Assembly: GCF_901709675.1 (NCBI RefSeq)
Contig: NC_051093.1
Coordinates: 3,431,053-3,495,052, forward strand
DNA from: Syngnathus acus
Taxonomy: Eukaryota > Chordata > Actinopteri > Syngnathiformes > Syngnathidae
Direction: 5' to 3'
DNA: 64,000 nt
Shown here in pieces: positions 1-12,700 of the stretch. The notes beneath the pieces are model-generated. The model was not told the DNA's origin and made no database searches. It saw only the letters and a list, made by a program, of their open reading frames with translations. Position 1 is the first letter of the stretch. Each line of letters starts with the position of its first letter. A program made the translations under genes and the position numbers.

Positions 1-189
1 CTATGCCAGCAGCGTATACGGTAGTGGCAGGTATAACAAATAAATGCACTGTGCAACAAGTTCCACTGTGAACCTTGATCTGACTTGCCCCACTCAGGAA
101 TGCAATGAGGGGCGGCAGAAACTAAAAAGCTGTGTGAAGTTCATGTGAAAGCGTTGCGTTTATCACAAACTGATGTCTGATTACAGTCG

Positions 190-203
190 TCGCTCTCTCT
201 CTT

Positions 204-299
<96 letters not shown>

Positions 300-313
300 G
301 CTCACACACACAC
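190..313. repeat. (CT)n microsatellite followed by a short (CA)n
   Basis: About 105 bases of almost pure CT dinucleotides, interrupted by TTTCG and TTT, run into a short CACACA stretch. The Arg-Glu and Ser-Leu rich ORFs across it are translations of the repeat and not genes. Confidence 0.97.
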
Positions 314-599
314 TTGCAAAGGTCAAGTTGGGGTCACATGTTGACCTTAGCCTCATTTACGTTCCTTTTCGCGATAGTGACCCAGCTGGGAAAGTACACC
401 GTCTCTAACGCCACACTATTGATCAAGGAAGGCAAATGGAAGTGTGATCGTGCAGGTGGAGCCATTCAAGCGTGACCAATAGATGAAGCGAAGGCACCGC
501 ACCACGTATTACATCACTGCACTGAAGTCCGGCCCGCTGCTTTTTCAGGTCATTGCTACATCAACAAGCACTACTGCTTCGTTCATTTGATCACATTAC

Positions 600-960
600 T
601 TGTCAAATGAGAGTCAGTGTTTGGTTAGAGTTATGATTTCTTCCTAGCAACAAGTTAAAAAAATTTAGGCGTGGCTAGCATTCATTCCCTCGGCTTTTGG
701 GGCAGTCAGGATTGAGCCCTACAAATCCTGCCTGGCAACAAACGCAAAATATATGGTGGGGTTAGCATGTCGTTTATTTTTCATTGTCTTATTCATCCGT
801 CGTGATTGAGTGCTATAAATTCTCTAGAGCAACAAGGCAAGAATATTTGGTCATGGTTAGGATATTTTACTTTAGCATTTATTTTCCATTGGCCAGTTGG
901 TCACTTATGATTGAGCCCTGAAATTCTGCCCAGCATCAAGTTAGAAGCAATTGACACATC
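600..960. repeat. Degenerate tandem repeat, about 4 copies of 88-104 bp
   Basis: The anchor CCTAGCAACAAG and its variants recurs at 643, 731, about 825 and 929. Three of the copies are preceded by a GATTGAG(C/T)(C/G)CT word (710, 804, 909), and copies share a downstream (G)TTAGCAT...TTTATTTTCCATTG segment. A further isolated copy of the anchor is at 1549-1560. The copies are strongly diverged, so the array is old. Confidence 0.6.
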
Positions 961-3900
961 TATGACATGTTTAATTTCTTCCCCCTTGGCCTTAGAATCA
1001 TGTCTAGCATACCGTATATAATTTTAGCATAATACCAGTTATATAAACTCTCATGCAACTGGTTAAAAAAAAAAAAATCCCCTCATCGGCCTACTTTTCC
1101 TGTTCATTAAGTCAAGATTTGCGTTTGTTTATTTAAGAACGAGCACGGCCTGGTTAATCGCTGCAAGCAAAGAGGCCAAGGTGTGGTCCCTCTCGACCGT
1201 GCGGCCTGCGTGAAAGGTCTTTTGAGTTGCATTTAGTCCCGTCCCTTTTGAAATGCTTCGACTAATATAGATTGTACAGATTGACAAATCTGTTGCGATA
1301 AGATTTAGTTTGAAGGGTGCTGCTGCTGCGGTCAGACCTGTAAGTCCAGTCCACGGAGGTCAAGTTAAACTCAACGACTGTCACGTAAGTTTTAGAATAA
1401 ACTCAACCACTATTGTAAAATTGCATACAAAGAACACTCTACAGTTTGATCATGAGTAATGAGCAAAGGGGAGCTAACCACTTGACGCTAGTGTAACGTT
1501 AACTTTAGCGGTCTAGGACTTCACACAGACTGAGCAAAACCAAGTCTGCCTAGCAACAAGATGGTAAAAATTCCTGTATGTTTTCCAGCATGCATACTCC
1601 CTTTCAGTGAACAGCAGCAGCACTCACAAATGCAAAAATCGCGTGTGGTCCATTCCGTTGGTGTTTGCAGAGTCTGGCTAGTGTGCTAGATGGACGTTAG
1701 ATGACGTTGATGAGTGCGCAGCTCGCTTGTTTGGGTGTGAAAGGATGCCACGAGCTGGACCATGAAATGTGCATTAGTGGCGAGTGCACACGCACAGGAA
1801 TCCACGCTACATCCCCGGGAAGCTTTATTTTTTTTCCCCTCAGGTCATCTTAGCAGAAAGATGAAAGAAGGCAGAAAAAGATGTCCAAAATGTCATCTGC
1901 CGCATCAGCACATTTAGAGGAGACCGTCGTCTGGTTCACGTGTGATTGGCCCTCACTCTGTGGCATTAAAAGGAGACGACATTGTGATTAATGTTAATCG
2001 GGGCAGATTTAGCGAGTGTTTATTTTTCAGGCGCAAGGGCAGTCGGGGGCCCGAGCTACGAGAGCTGTGCGGCGGGAGGTGAAGTGGAGGATTTGGATGG
2101 TGTGCGAAGGCGAACAAGGCTCGTGTTGTCGCTTGTGCGTAACTGCAGTTGCTTTTCCATCTTTGCGGCTATTTTAATGTTTTGAAGATCCAACGTGAGT
2201 CACAAATGGTCATATAGCTTTTGTTCACATTCACAAAATTCATGTACAATATCACTGTCCAGAGTAGCAGGGTCGAAAACAAACTTAATTTTATGTCCAC
2301 AACAGCTTTTAGTATCATAGTAAAAATATGATGTAATTTTACTTTTATTTGCTGCTTTGTGTAACTAACGTTATTAGCTTTAAACAGGATTTTGTTGATT
2401 TTTTTTTTTTAGGTGTGTGCAGGGAGAGGCGGCATGCCTTTGTCGGGAGTGTGAAAGGGGGTTGCACACTAACAAAAAGGTTGGCAAAAGGTCGCTCTAC
2501 TTGGTGCTCAGTGCCAACAAGGGCTCACTGTGTTGTGAGGACAGTGCAACACTGCCACCATGTTGACTGTGTTTACTCCCGTGTCACAACACAGCAGCAT
2601 CTCAATATGAGAGCATTTCTCAAACATTTTCAAACAAATTGTCAGTTTAATGCAATATGCCTTAATTCACTAAAAACTACCATATTTTTTACATGACAAA
2701 AAAGCCAACGAAAAAAGCTAGGAAGATGCTTGGAATTAATCCTCAGGCTAGTTCTGATGATGTCATGCTTCACAAAGGTTCAAACAAGGCTTCTATTTTT
2801 GTAGATTGTGCACGTGTGCTCTGACGTGAAAACTGACGCATCTTGATTTTCGTGCAAGCCTAATTGTTAACAATGTGCATCGAACCTTCTGCGGTGTAGA
2901 ACCTGGGAGTCTCCCGTGAGAAGGAGAAGAGCCACTTCCCTTGGCCAGGAAACATGTCGGCTGCGTTCACACCCACAGCGGCGCAAACGCCCATTTTTAC
3001 TGATGACAGCTACCTTGCTCATTAGAAATAAACACAACAAATAATCCAAATCATATGGCACACAAATTCCACATTTAAAAGCTAAATTTGACATCAGAAA
3101 TAACAATTGCAAATAAAAAAGAATAACTTGGTCAATTCCTAATGGGTAGGACGAGAAACCCATCTCTGCCTGCCTGAGGTGTGTAGTGTCATTTCTGCTT
3201 AGTAACGAAGCAGTCATTCACTTCAGCATCAACCCTCTGCCATATTTTCTGCAGCCCAGCCCCTTAAAAACACAGAATAACAGAAAAGTCTCAGATAAAA
3301 TCCCAGTGTGCATTGTATCGAGCCTGTTTACACTAAGGGATTCCCTTACCACTTGTGTTAAACGCAGCCCGCCGTGTTATTCCAACAAGCAAGAAAGAAA
3401 ACAATTACCCAAAATGAGGCAGAGGCAAGAGGAGGCCTTGTGTGTAAAATAACAAAGACGTGCGACTGTTTGGATCTGATAAGCCATGTCGAGTGTTTCC
3501 TCTAATGCTTCTGAAAATAAACAGGCGGCCCGATGAGGTGAATGGAGGCTTGGTTCGGGGTCCTAACCGCAGGAACCGGGGAGCTTGTTTTAGGGGCCAC
3601 GGTAGCCGGCAGCAGAAAAGGGCTCTCATCAGCGGCTCAGGCGCCAAGTGACTTAAGCGGCTCGCTGTGTCGCTCGGGAATCTCAACCTGCTGGGACGAA
3701 CGCTTCAGGGACCCGAAAACACGCATGGAAGATCCTGGTACATTGTAAAAAAACGATCATACATTCAGCCTGAGGTTTGCCAGCAAGTGCCACTAAGAGT
3801 TAAGCCCTCCGAAATGGAGTGTCTGTGAGGTATGCGGAGGTCTTGCACGGTATGCTGATTGACAGCTGCTTGTTTTGCTTCAGTGGCCTGTGTCCCTGTT

Positions 3901-6900
3901 GCCACTCCGCGTTAAGGATACACGTACATGTGTGAAGGTGGCGAGATGGCGTTGCGGGCACAGAGAGCGGCACATAACGCAGCGCTTGTCAGGATGACTA
4001 ATAGCCCAGGGGCAAGAGGTCTCACGGCGGGGTGTTAACGGAAAACTCAACAGCCGCGCGCATGACTACAACGCCAATCGGTCAGCGCCGATGCATCGCC
4101 TCAAAAAGCTTCATTCGACTGGTGACGCAGTTAAGCCTGTTCTTAGTATTCGAAATTCAGACTAGAAAGAAATGCAGAAGAAAATTGAAAAAAAATCACA
4201 CAAATTTTACATGCATAAGCACATAGCCACGTTAGCTTAGATGGGTATATTCTGTACAACCAATGTAAATGTTCAGCTAACATGTATTTTAGCACATTTC
4301 TGTCATCTCAAATTATACACGGAAGTCACTGCGTTCCATTTAGCCCTCATTGGATGACGAGCTCATTTGAACGTCGGCGTCACACCGCAGCAAAGGTTTG
4401 TTAGCGCCGTGCTAACGGCCCATTAGAGCGGCGATGGCGAGTTTTACATCGGCCTTTTCCGACATTCTCCTGGTGTTTGTTTTAGCCGTTTTTATGTGGC
4501 ACAGGCGAGGTAGACGTGCCCAACCCGTAAATGGTGAATGTAGAATGTGTCAGGTCAATAAAAGAGGACCACCAGTAATTTGTTGTTGTAGCAGACTGGC
4601 AAAAGTTTTAAAACATTTGGTAAAGAGTAAGGAGGGTGGCCTGTTTAAAATTATTTTATTTTCCAGTTTGACTTAAATCTGGCATAAATTCCATGTAATG
4701 CTAAAATCAGCATTGCGTTTCTACCAAAGTCCAAAATTCAGTGAGGCTCCCAAACTCAAACGCTTCAATTCTCAAATGCTCAAGTCCTGAAGCGGCTTTG
4801 TTTGTGGTTACGCCGGCCCTCATTTCGTATGCTAAGCCTCAACTATTCCTTCTCCTACAATATTATTGTAGCTGGTGTTGACAAAAGAAACATGAATAAT
4901 TATTCTGATGCCTTGCCTTGGTATCTATTTTCCTGCAAACTGACAGATTTGGGACGTTCTGTCTCTTGGCCTCAATCCAGACATGTGCACTGGCCTACTT
5001 AGGCGGGCGCTGCATCTGTGCTATCATGGCGGCGCCGGATTAAAACGCAAAGCTTTGAGACGACCAAACAGGTTAAGCGATATGCTGCGTCTCGGTAATA
5101 AAGCCTGTTTTGTTCTTAGGTTGTTGTTGGGTTTTTTTTTAAAAAAAAAGAAATTTGATGAATGAGACTATGTCGTCTACTCTTGCGCATACCTGTTTGA
5201 CTGTCTGAATCGTCTCGGATGATCGTCTCGGAAGTATGTCGAGCAAGTATTTTGTGAACATCATGACATTTTTGTTTTTGTATCTTAAAGATTTGCTTTT
5301 TAAAAGAAACGAACAATAAAAAGGCATATTCATTTTTTTAATTTTGGGGTGACAACAGCAATGGGGTGTGGCGCGTGGGTGTCCAGACTTTGTAAAATGT
5401 TTTATTTTTAGCAGCGTTTTAAGGCATGAGGTCACCATTCATTGGCTCAAAACACACACACACAATAACGCACCCACACACTGTGGTAATTCATTGAAAG
5501 TGTATTGCAAGTCGCCGTCTGACGTTGGGCAAGACAAACACCAGCAAAGTCATGCATCCGCTCGGCTTCTCTCACACCTACACTTAAAGACAGACTAGCT
5601 AGCCACTGTTGGTTAAATCATTTCACTAGCTTTAGTAATAGCATCAGGAACTAGGTAGCTTAACAATATTGGTACATTGCCCTCCCTTATGTATTCGGGT
5701 CAATTTATTTGCAATAAAAAAAGAAGGAAAAAAAAAGCTTGCTTTGTGTTTGCCCTTTGATGTCAAACTCAAACATTGTAAGTCTGCAGCAAATTTTGGG
5801 GGTGGAGTGTATCAGCAGTGATTTAATACCAGAAAAATTCACTGGAAATGCTATTAGGGGCTTCACATTTCTCTTTCATCATGAGCAGTGAAGGACGCCG
5901 CAGCAGAGACGGCGATCGGAGGATGAAACAAATATGTCTGACAGCCAGAGCTGAAGTGCATTCAAAAGAACACGGAGGGGTAATAAGCAATCTCACAAAG
6001 GAAGCTGGATGTCGAGCCTTTGCAAACGTCCGTCGCAGGGGAATTGGATTTATTCCACTCCTGAGCATAATGTGACTTACAATGTGTGGATGGAAGTTAA
6101 TATTAAACCCGCCTGGACTAACCGGTAACCAAAACAGCAGCACCGAAGCACATCAAGTACACGGAAGGCTGAGCGACGGGTTTTGTGCTTTTATGAAAAT
6201 GATGTAAGCTGCAGCCATAATGCGCACGTCATTTCTCGCTTTCTGCTATTAAAATTCCAGACGGGGTTTACATAGTTGTCATTTTGTTAAGTAGTGTTAG
6301 GAAACAGGTAGCCTGTTAAAAGGCGTGACTTTTGTTTGGGAAGTCTTCATTCCCCTGTGGTAGTCTTTTTTTTTGAATGGTAAACCTGTAACAGGGTAAA
6401 CATTTCCAAATAAAGGCCTCTGAAACTAAAACACACCTTCACCTATTAGCAGTTGAGTAAATCCATTTGATTATTTGTCATTTCCTCTGCCCTGAAATTC
6501 CATTCACCTCGAGGTAATCATGTTTTTATATTTTAATTTAAGGCACTTTTTGGGGGCGAACATATTTACACTGGAATTTTATGTTTTTGCTTTTTTAACG
6601 GGTCAATGTTTCACACTGCCAACGAGCTCCGGGAAAATAGTGTTTTTGTTAGGACTGAACACAGTCAGTGAGTGCACTGATTTGCATGGGGCCTCTCGTG
6701 TTATGAAGAATGGAGTTGCTCCCTCTAGTGGACAAACATTTATTTTCTCCTTCTGGAGAACTCAAAATCCCTCAGTTTCAACACACACACAAAAATCATT
6801 CTATGCTTTGTACATGGAAAGCAATGAGGTGAATCACCAATTATTTAATCAATAAAGTCAAACTTGCACGCAGAATAATTTCACCTCATTTACCTGGTCC

Positions 6901-8856
6901 GGCGTATAAATAGAAGTCTTTACCAGCCACCCGCCGCTTTAACGACACACGCCTACAATTAACCCCCTTGTGACTGTAGCGCCTTGTTTGTCTGCTCTAC
7001 GGGTCCAGTGCGGGGTCCGCCGGATTGCACCCTTAGGCTTCGGCCCACTACACCTCCACGTTCATTAACTATAGCCGTATGTCTCCTGTTGTGTTTTCTA
7101 CTCCCTCCATCCACCCGCAGGATTTATTGGGTGATCCAAAGAGTTTACAATGTGTTCGGAGTTGCACAAAAACCCTTTTTGACAGGCAGCCATCACGCTT
7201 GTCGGGTTCGGGTTGTTCACGTAGAAGGCTGGCCAGATTCAGATTCAAACAATTTTAGGTTCGGCTCAGAATTTCCGATGAAGTCAAAGTTATTTTTCAC
7301 AAATTAAGGAGTAGAAAGTACAGCCACATGGAATACAGAAGATCCTCCTTCTCCTGTTGTTTGTTAGCATGCTATGTTCCAACCGCTACCTTTACACTCC
7401 ACAGTCCCCATTTAGTTTCTTGTGAGTTATTTTCAATCTCGCTAATCAACAGTGTTATGACAACCTGGCTCATGAGGTAAGAGGACCTCGGTAGGAGGGG
7501 ATTAAAAACAAGGCGCGTGCTGAATATTGACATCAAATGTTAGCATTGCATGCGACATGTGACGCAAGCAAGGAAATCACGTCGCTTTGTGCTAATTGCG
7601 AGTCGGCGACTGCAGACCTGCGGCCGCTTCGGCATAATTGGACCACGGCGGTCTGATCAATGTCAGCCTGCTGCATCATAATCGCATCCAGATAAGAAAA
7701 ACACTGCTGCGGTGTCTCATGCATATACGCATTAATATCTGACCTCCCAAAGCAGACTGTGTACGAGTTGGGCGAAACTCGCTGCCGTATTAAATCGACT
7801 GTAAACGTTCTCCACACTGACAGTTTACCTCAAGTGATAACGATGAATGGCCATGTTTGACGCTACTTGGACTTCTGTTCCACTTGATATATTTGGACTT
7901 GTGATTATGGGCCATACAATCACAACGCTACTTTTTTTCCATTCTCTCTCGAGCGTAGCACGCGCTGGTGTTGACTTTTGTGGTTTGCTCCAAATTGGAC
8001 CCTGGCTCCAGGTGGCTGCGTTTCCATGGTAACCTTTAGCCTTATCGGCGACAAGTGTTAACAATAAGGTCTTTCACGTTCTCAATGCTTTTTTTTTTTT
8101 TTGGGGCACAAAGACCAGACTTTAGTGAAATAAAATTCTTAGTTTGTTTTGAGAAGGGAGTCTAAACTACAAACTGGAATACACGCGTTCTCAAAACTTT
8201 TTTAGTCACCTGGTTTGCAACCAGAAAAAGTAGCGCCGGCAACTTAAAGTGGAGATGATGGACGTGACGTGTCAGCGGTCCGACGAGCGCCTTCAGAGAG
8301 CAATGCTGGTGGCCTTTACAAGGATGTCTGTCTGCAAATCGCTCACTGGGCAAATATACACACACCAAAAAAGTCACCCCTGACTGGAGAGCAGGTTGTC
8401 CATCAGAGCACAGTGCCATTTTTTTGTTTGTTTGGGGTTTCCCTTGTACTATTAAAACATCCATCTTCATCAGGAAAATATAAGGGTAGAGATGATTTCA
8501 TTAAAATAAAAAAAGATGCTCTGTCGCGCCGAATATGGCCAAGGGGCTGTCGGTTCCCCTTCCTTGCTTTTGCGACGTTTACACTACAAGGTAATGACTC
8601 CCATTCATCACTGTACTGTACTTATTAATGGCAACGCGTCTCCCCTCAAGGCTAAGCTGTAAAATAGCATAAACATCCGTCCAGGTATGACAGATGACTA
8701 GCTATGAAGCTGTGACCCCCCCCCCCCTCCAATTCTTTACAGGTTTAACATGTCAGATGAAGAACCACCGAGGGCTTCCTTTTCAGCGTGGGAAAGACTA
8801 CAAATCATTTTTTTCTGGTGTTATACACGTATCGGTTATGCTGATTTTAATGATTA

Positions 8857-9714
8857 CTGTATTTTCCGCCCTAAAAGGCGCACCTAAAAACCTAAAATTT
8901 TCTCAAAAGCCGACAGTGCGCCTTATAGGCCAGTGCGCCTTATATATGGATCAATTGATGAATTTGTTGATCCATACTGGTTGTACACAGTGCTCTGCCA
9001 AAATGTTTCAGTACGTTTTAGTACGACTAGTAAATTACAAGGTCGCATCGCTACCCAACATTACGGCAACTGTAGTCAGGGGGCGTCACCGAATAGCTGT
9101 TGTACCCGCGAGGCTATTTCATTTAAAAATAGGCTGCTCTGTTAATGTTTCGAGTAAATCTACGGATCGATGTGGAAGGGAAACATAGGTAAGTAGTACC
9201 AATGCGTTAGATCGAACTTTAGTCAGTTCCGATCATTTTATAGGAGATCGTTTGAGAAACGCGATTGTTTACACTTTGCTGAGGCTCATGGGAGATTGCG
9301 AGCTGAGGCTCGTGAGACTTTGCGGATGGCTAATGCTATTGCGATAGCTGCTATACGTACCAGGCTATTTCATGTCAAAATAGGCTGCTCTGTTAATGTT
9401 TCGAGTAAATCTACGGATCGATATGGAAGGGAAACATAGGTAAGTAGTACCAATGCGTTAGATCGAACTTTAGTCAGTTCTGATCATTTTATAGGAGATC
9501 GTTTGAGAAACGCGATTGTTTACAGAGGGCTCGTTGGTTATTGGCTAGTGGATGCATACCGCAACCCTAGTCAACCTCAGTTTGATGCAGTATAGCTTCT
9601 ATTTTATGCGCCTTATAATCCGGTGCGCCTTATATATGGACAAAGTTTTAAAATGGGCCGTTCATTGAAGGTGCGCCTTATAACCCGGTGCGCCTTTTAG
9701 GGCGGAAAATACGG
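8857..9714. mobile_element. TA-flanked MITE-like element with inverted ends
   Basis: The left end reads C(T)GTATTTTCCGCCCTAA and the right end is its inverted complement, CCGTATTTTCCGCCCTAA read on the minus strand. Both ends carry further GGTGCGCC / GCGCCTTATA subrepeats. TA dinucleotides flank the element at 8855-8856 and 9715-9716, which fits a TA target-site duplication. No transposase is encoded, so it is non-autonomous. The interior holds a 163-bp direct duplication (9111-9273 and 9362-9524, offset 251). Assignment to a named superfamily is uncertain; TA duplications are typical of Tc1/mariner-like elements. Confidence 0.75.
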
Positions 9715-12700
9715 TAATTTGAGTATATTGGCCAAGACAATTTTTATGAAAGATTTTTTTTTTGTAAAATGTGCTTTGAATAATGCGTCATTCCAAATCT
9801 GTCCTATATGACGCCGTTTGGATCTTCCAAGTTCAAAAAAATATTTATCTCAAACATTCCGGGGTCCTCCTTCCTCTTGACCCCCGCTGAACACGTTCTG
9901 GACAAAGTCAGTTTCCGAACGACACTCCCTCGTCATCCATCCCGGCTGTTTACAAATCCCTCCTCAGCTAATTTAAAGCCACGCTCGCCCTCGTCACCTG
10001 TTGAACTTCACGTTGCGGGGACGTGGATCGGAACTGCCACGGGTCAGAGGTGACTGTCTGGCCCCTAACTTATCAAAGCTGTGTTTATTTAAAGTCTACG
10101 CGAGGACAACAAACAGAAAGGAGTGTGGGCGAGGGAGTCATTTTGAGGCAAATCCCCACTAAGGAATGGAGATTAGCCGTCCGCGCGTTTCGCATGCTTG
10201 TATGTATGCACGTCGTCGTCGTTGTCACTCCCAATCGTGCTGACGGTGGCTCGCGCTGCTCTGGAATACTGTAAGGCCAATTTTGTTCGCCACCTTGTGA
10301 CGTGGAGTCAAAAGGCCCGGGAGCGAGGTCCGCTCTGGGAAAAGTCTGCCTTAATAGGCACTTGTTTGAGTAGCCGCAGATGGTAATTTAAACGCAACGT
10401 TATGTCTCTGTAGCTAGAATTATGCGGCTGCTGGAGAGTCCAAAAGATATGCAAGAGTCGGTACTGACAAGCATTATGGTTCGTCTGCGGTTACTCTCAG
10501 AATCCAAAACTGTTTGTGCTATTTGACAAAATTAAGCAGAGAGTAAGCTATGTTAGCTTATCATGCTAGCTGCTGGTAGGTTAGCTGTCATATTGTATAC
10601 CTGTTTTAAAAACTGGGTACCAGTTGTTCACTTCCTGTTATAGTGTAGCTTTGTTGATTTGATGCTCCGCAATGTAATCCAAAAGTGAATCATCTCAGTA
10701 AAAGAAATAAATAAATAATGTGCAATGACCCAACTTGACCCGGCTTTGTTTTCCCAAGCGCCTGCCCCACACATGGTGTCAAGGATGGGCTCCCCCTGGT
10801 TTATTGACTCTGTGTGGCCTTAGCAATAAGCTATTCTTAAGGCAAAGAGGGAACTTTGTTACGGTGAAATACTACACGATGAATCTCAGCGGGATACTCT
10901 GCATTGTGATGTTTTAACGGTCCTTGTCTTTCTATGTCTCACTTTGACTGAGTACGCAGCTATGCTTGTTTTTCAAGTGCTTGGTAAATAAAGTTGAGTT
11001 GAAAGAATTCTTGAATGATACAAGTAGTCTCTTGGTCCTGTCATGTTCTGTGCCGGGTTTAACTTTACAGTGGTATAACCTGATGTGTATCAGGCAGGGA
11101 GGGGGGTGAAGGTCCAGGGTGAGGTGGCGTAGGAAAGGGTGAAACGGGACGGGCAGGCATAAGTTATCCTTTGTGAGCACGCGAGGAGGTAAATGGTAGA
11201 CTGTATGCGGAACACGGCGTGTGGCCTTGAGGCTTTCCCGGGAGGTAGCGTAGCGTGCTGGAAACGCACGGACATCTACGGTATCTCGCTAACCCTAAAT
11301 TCTGAGAACCAAGATAAGAACCATAAATAATGAAAACAAGGAACAGTGATGAACGGTTGGCCCATAAATTGAAAACCAAAAAGGGGACTAAGAATTTTAA
11401 AGAAACTATAATGAGATGATAATGACTTTTTTTTTTAAATTGCATTTTTGTCTCGAAGTGACAGAAGGGCATTTTGCTTTTCCCCTCTTTCCCTCCTTTT
11501 AAGCACTGTTTGTGTTTTAAGCGGACTTCGTTTTATACCCGTAATTGTTTTGGACGTCCACTTCTTCGTATGCGTAGGAACATGTGGTCTGCATTACATG
11601 ATCCCCCAAAATAGAGAAACATTTTCCTCAATCCATAATGAATGCGGGATCATAAAAAGCTGAGTTTAATATATTTGTTGTCAATCATCCGCTTAGAATA
11701 TACCCAGCCCGCATTTGCTGTATTCAAACAAGGTCAGTTTCAATTTTTGATACTGTTCAGAATCCTTTGCCTTCACATTCATTTAAATCAATTTACTCAA
11801 AAATTAATGTTTATTTTCCAAACTTACTTACTAATTAAGGCTGCAACTATTTTATTCATATTGATGATATTTGTCCGATCTTGGTAGCGAGGCCCCATCG
11901 AGTCCCTCGGCAGCCCGGCGCGGCCTTTCGGCACCTCGGAGCCCACAGAAAGAGCCTCTTTGTTGGGCCGGAGGGGCGCTCCTGACGTCCAGTCATGACC
12001 ACGCTTCCATTAGCAACAGGCTTCCAAATAAGCGGCCATTGTGACGGAGCCTAATACCCGCCGCCACGTGTGTACTATTTACACAAGGAGGAGCAGAAAA
12101 TTGTCCCTCCCATCGTGTCGAGACACAAGAGCACTTTTATAACTCCCCGCCGTCACGCACGCGAGCTTTTCAGCAGCTTGATTGACGGATAGACTCCACT
12201 GCAAATGTGAATCTCAAATGTGCTTTTCCTCCATTAAAATCAGTTGAACTGTCATTAATCACACAGCCTCCCAAAAATAGACAGCAGTCTATAATATTCA
12301 ACTTGATAAAAATACAGTCATAATTAACTAAAATGTAAAATAAATGAAAAACTACTTTTGATCATTTTTTGCAAATGATAAAGAATATGTGCCTATAGCA
12401 TTTGTTATATTGTCTGTCTACATAAGTTGCCCCACCATTTAAGTTCAATTTGTCATATTATTACTTTTTTCTCTTTTTTTCTGTTGTGCTGTTTTTACTT
12501 TTCAGTTAATTTGAGATGAATAGGGACACCTAAATAGGAGCCTGCAAACAGCCTTCAAACCAAAATGGAAGTCGCCCTGCGTGACTTTCAGTGCATGAGT
12601 TCTTGTAATTTCTTTCGTGGGTCTACTCACCATAGACATTCCGACCAAATTTCACATTGCCGAGTCAAATGAAACTGCAGAACAGTCAACTTTGACCTCA

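Larger units (their letters stand above)
1..8854. other. Intergenic or intronic DNA, no recognisable gene
   Basis: I read both strands and found no stretch resembling a known protein and no chain of ORFs joined by splice sites. The long ORFs here are chance or low complexity. The stretch holds a CT microsatellite, a degenerate tandem array at about 600-960, short A/T runs and scattered AATAAA words. Conserved noncoding elements could be present but cannot be judged from one sequence. Confidence 0.6.

Noticed and set aside
141-475. Long ORFs of Arg-Glu and Ser-Leu repeats
   Set aside because: Translations of the (CT)n microsatellite.
9111-9524. Regularly spaced repeat that might be a CRISPR-like array
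   Set aside because: Only two copies of 163 bp inside a transposable element in a vertebrate genome.
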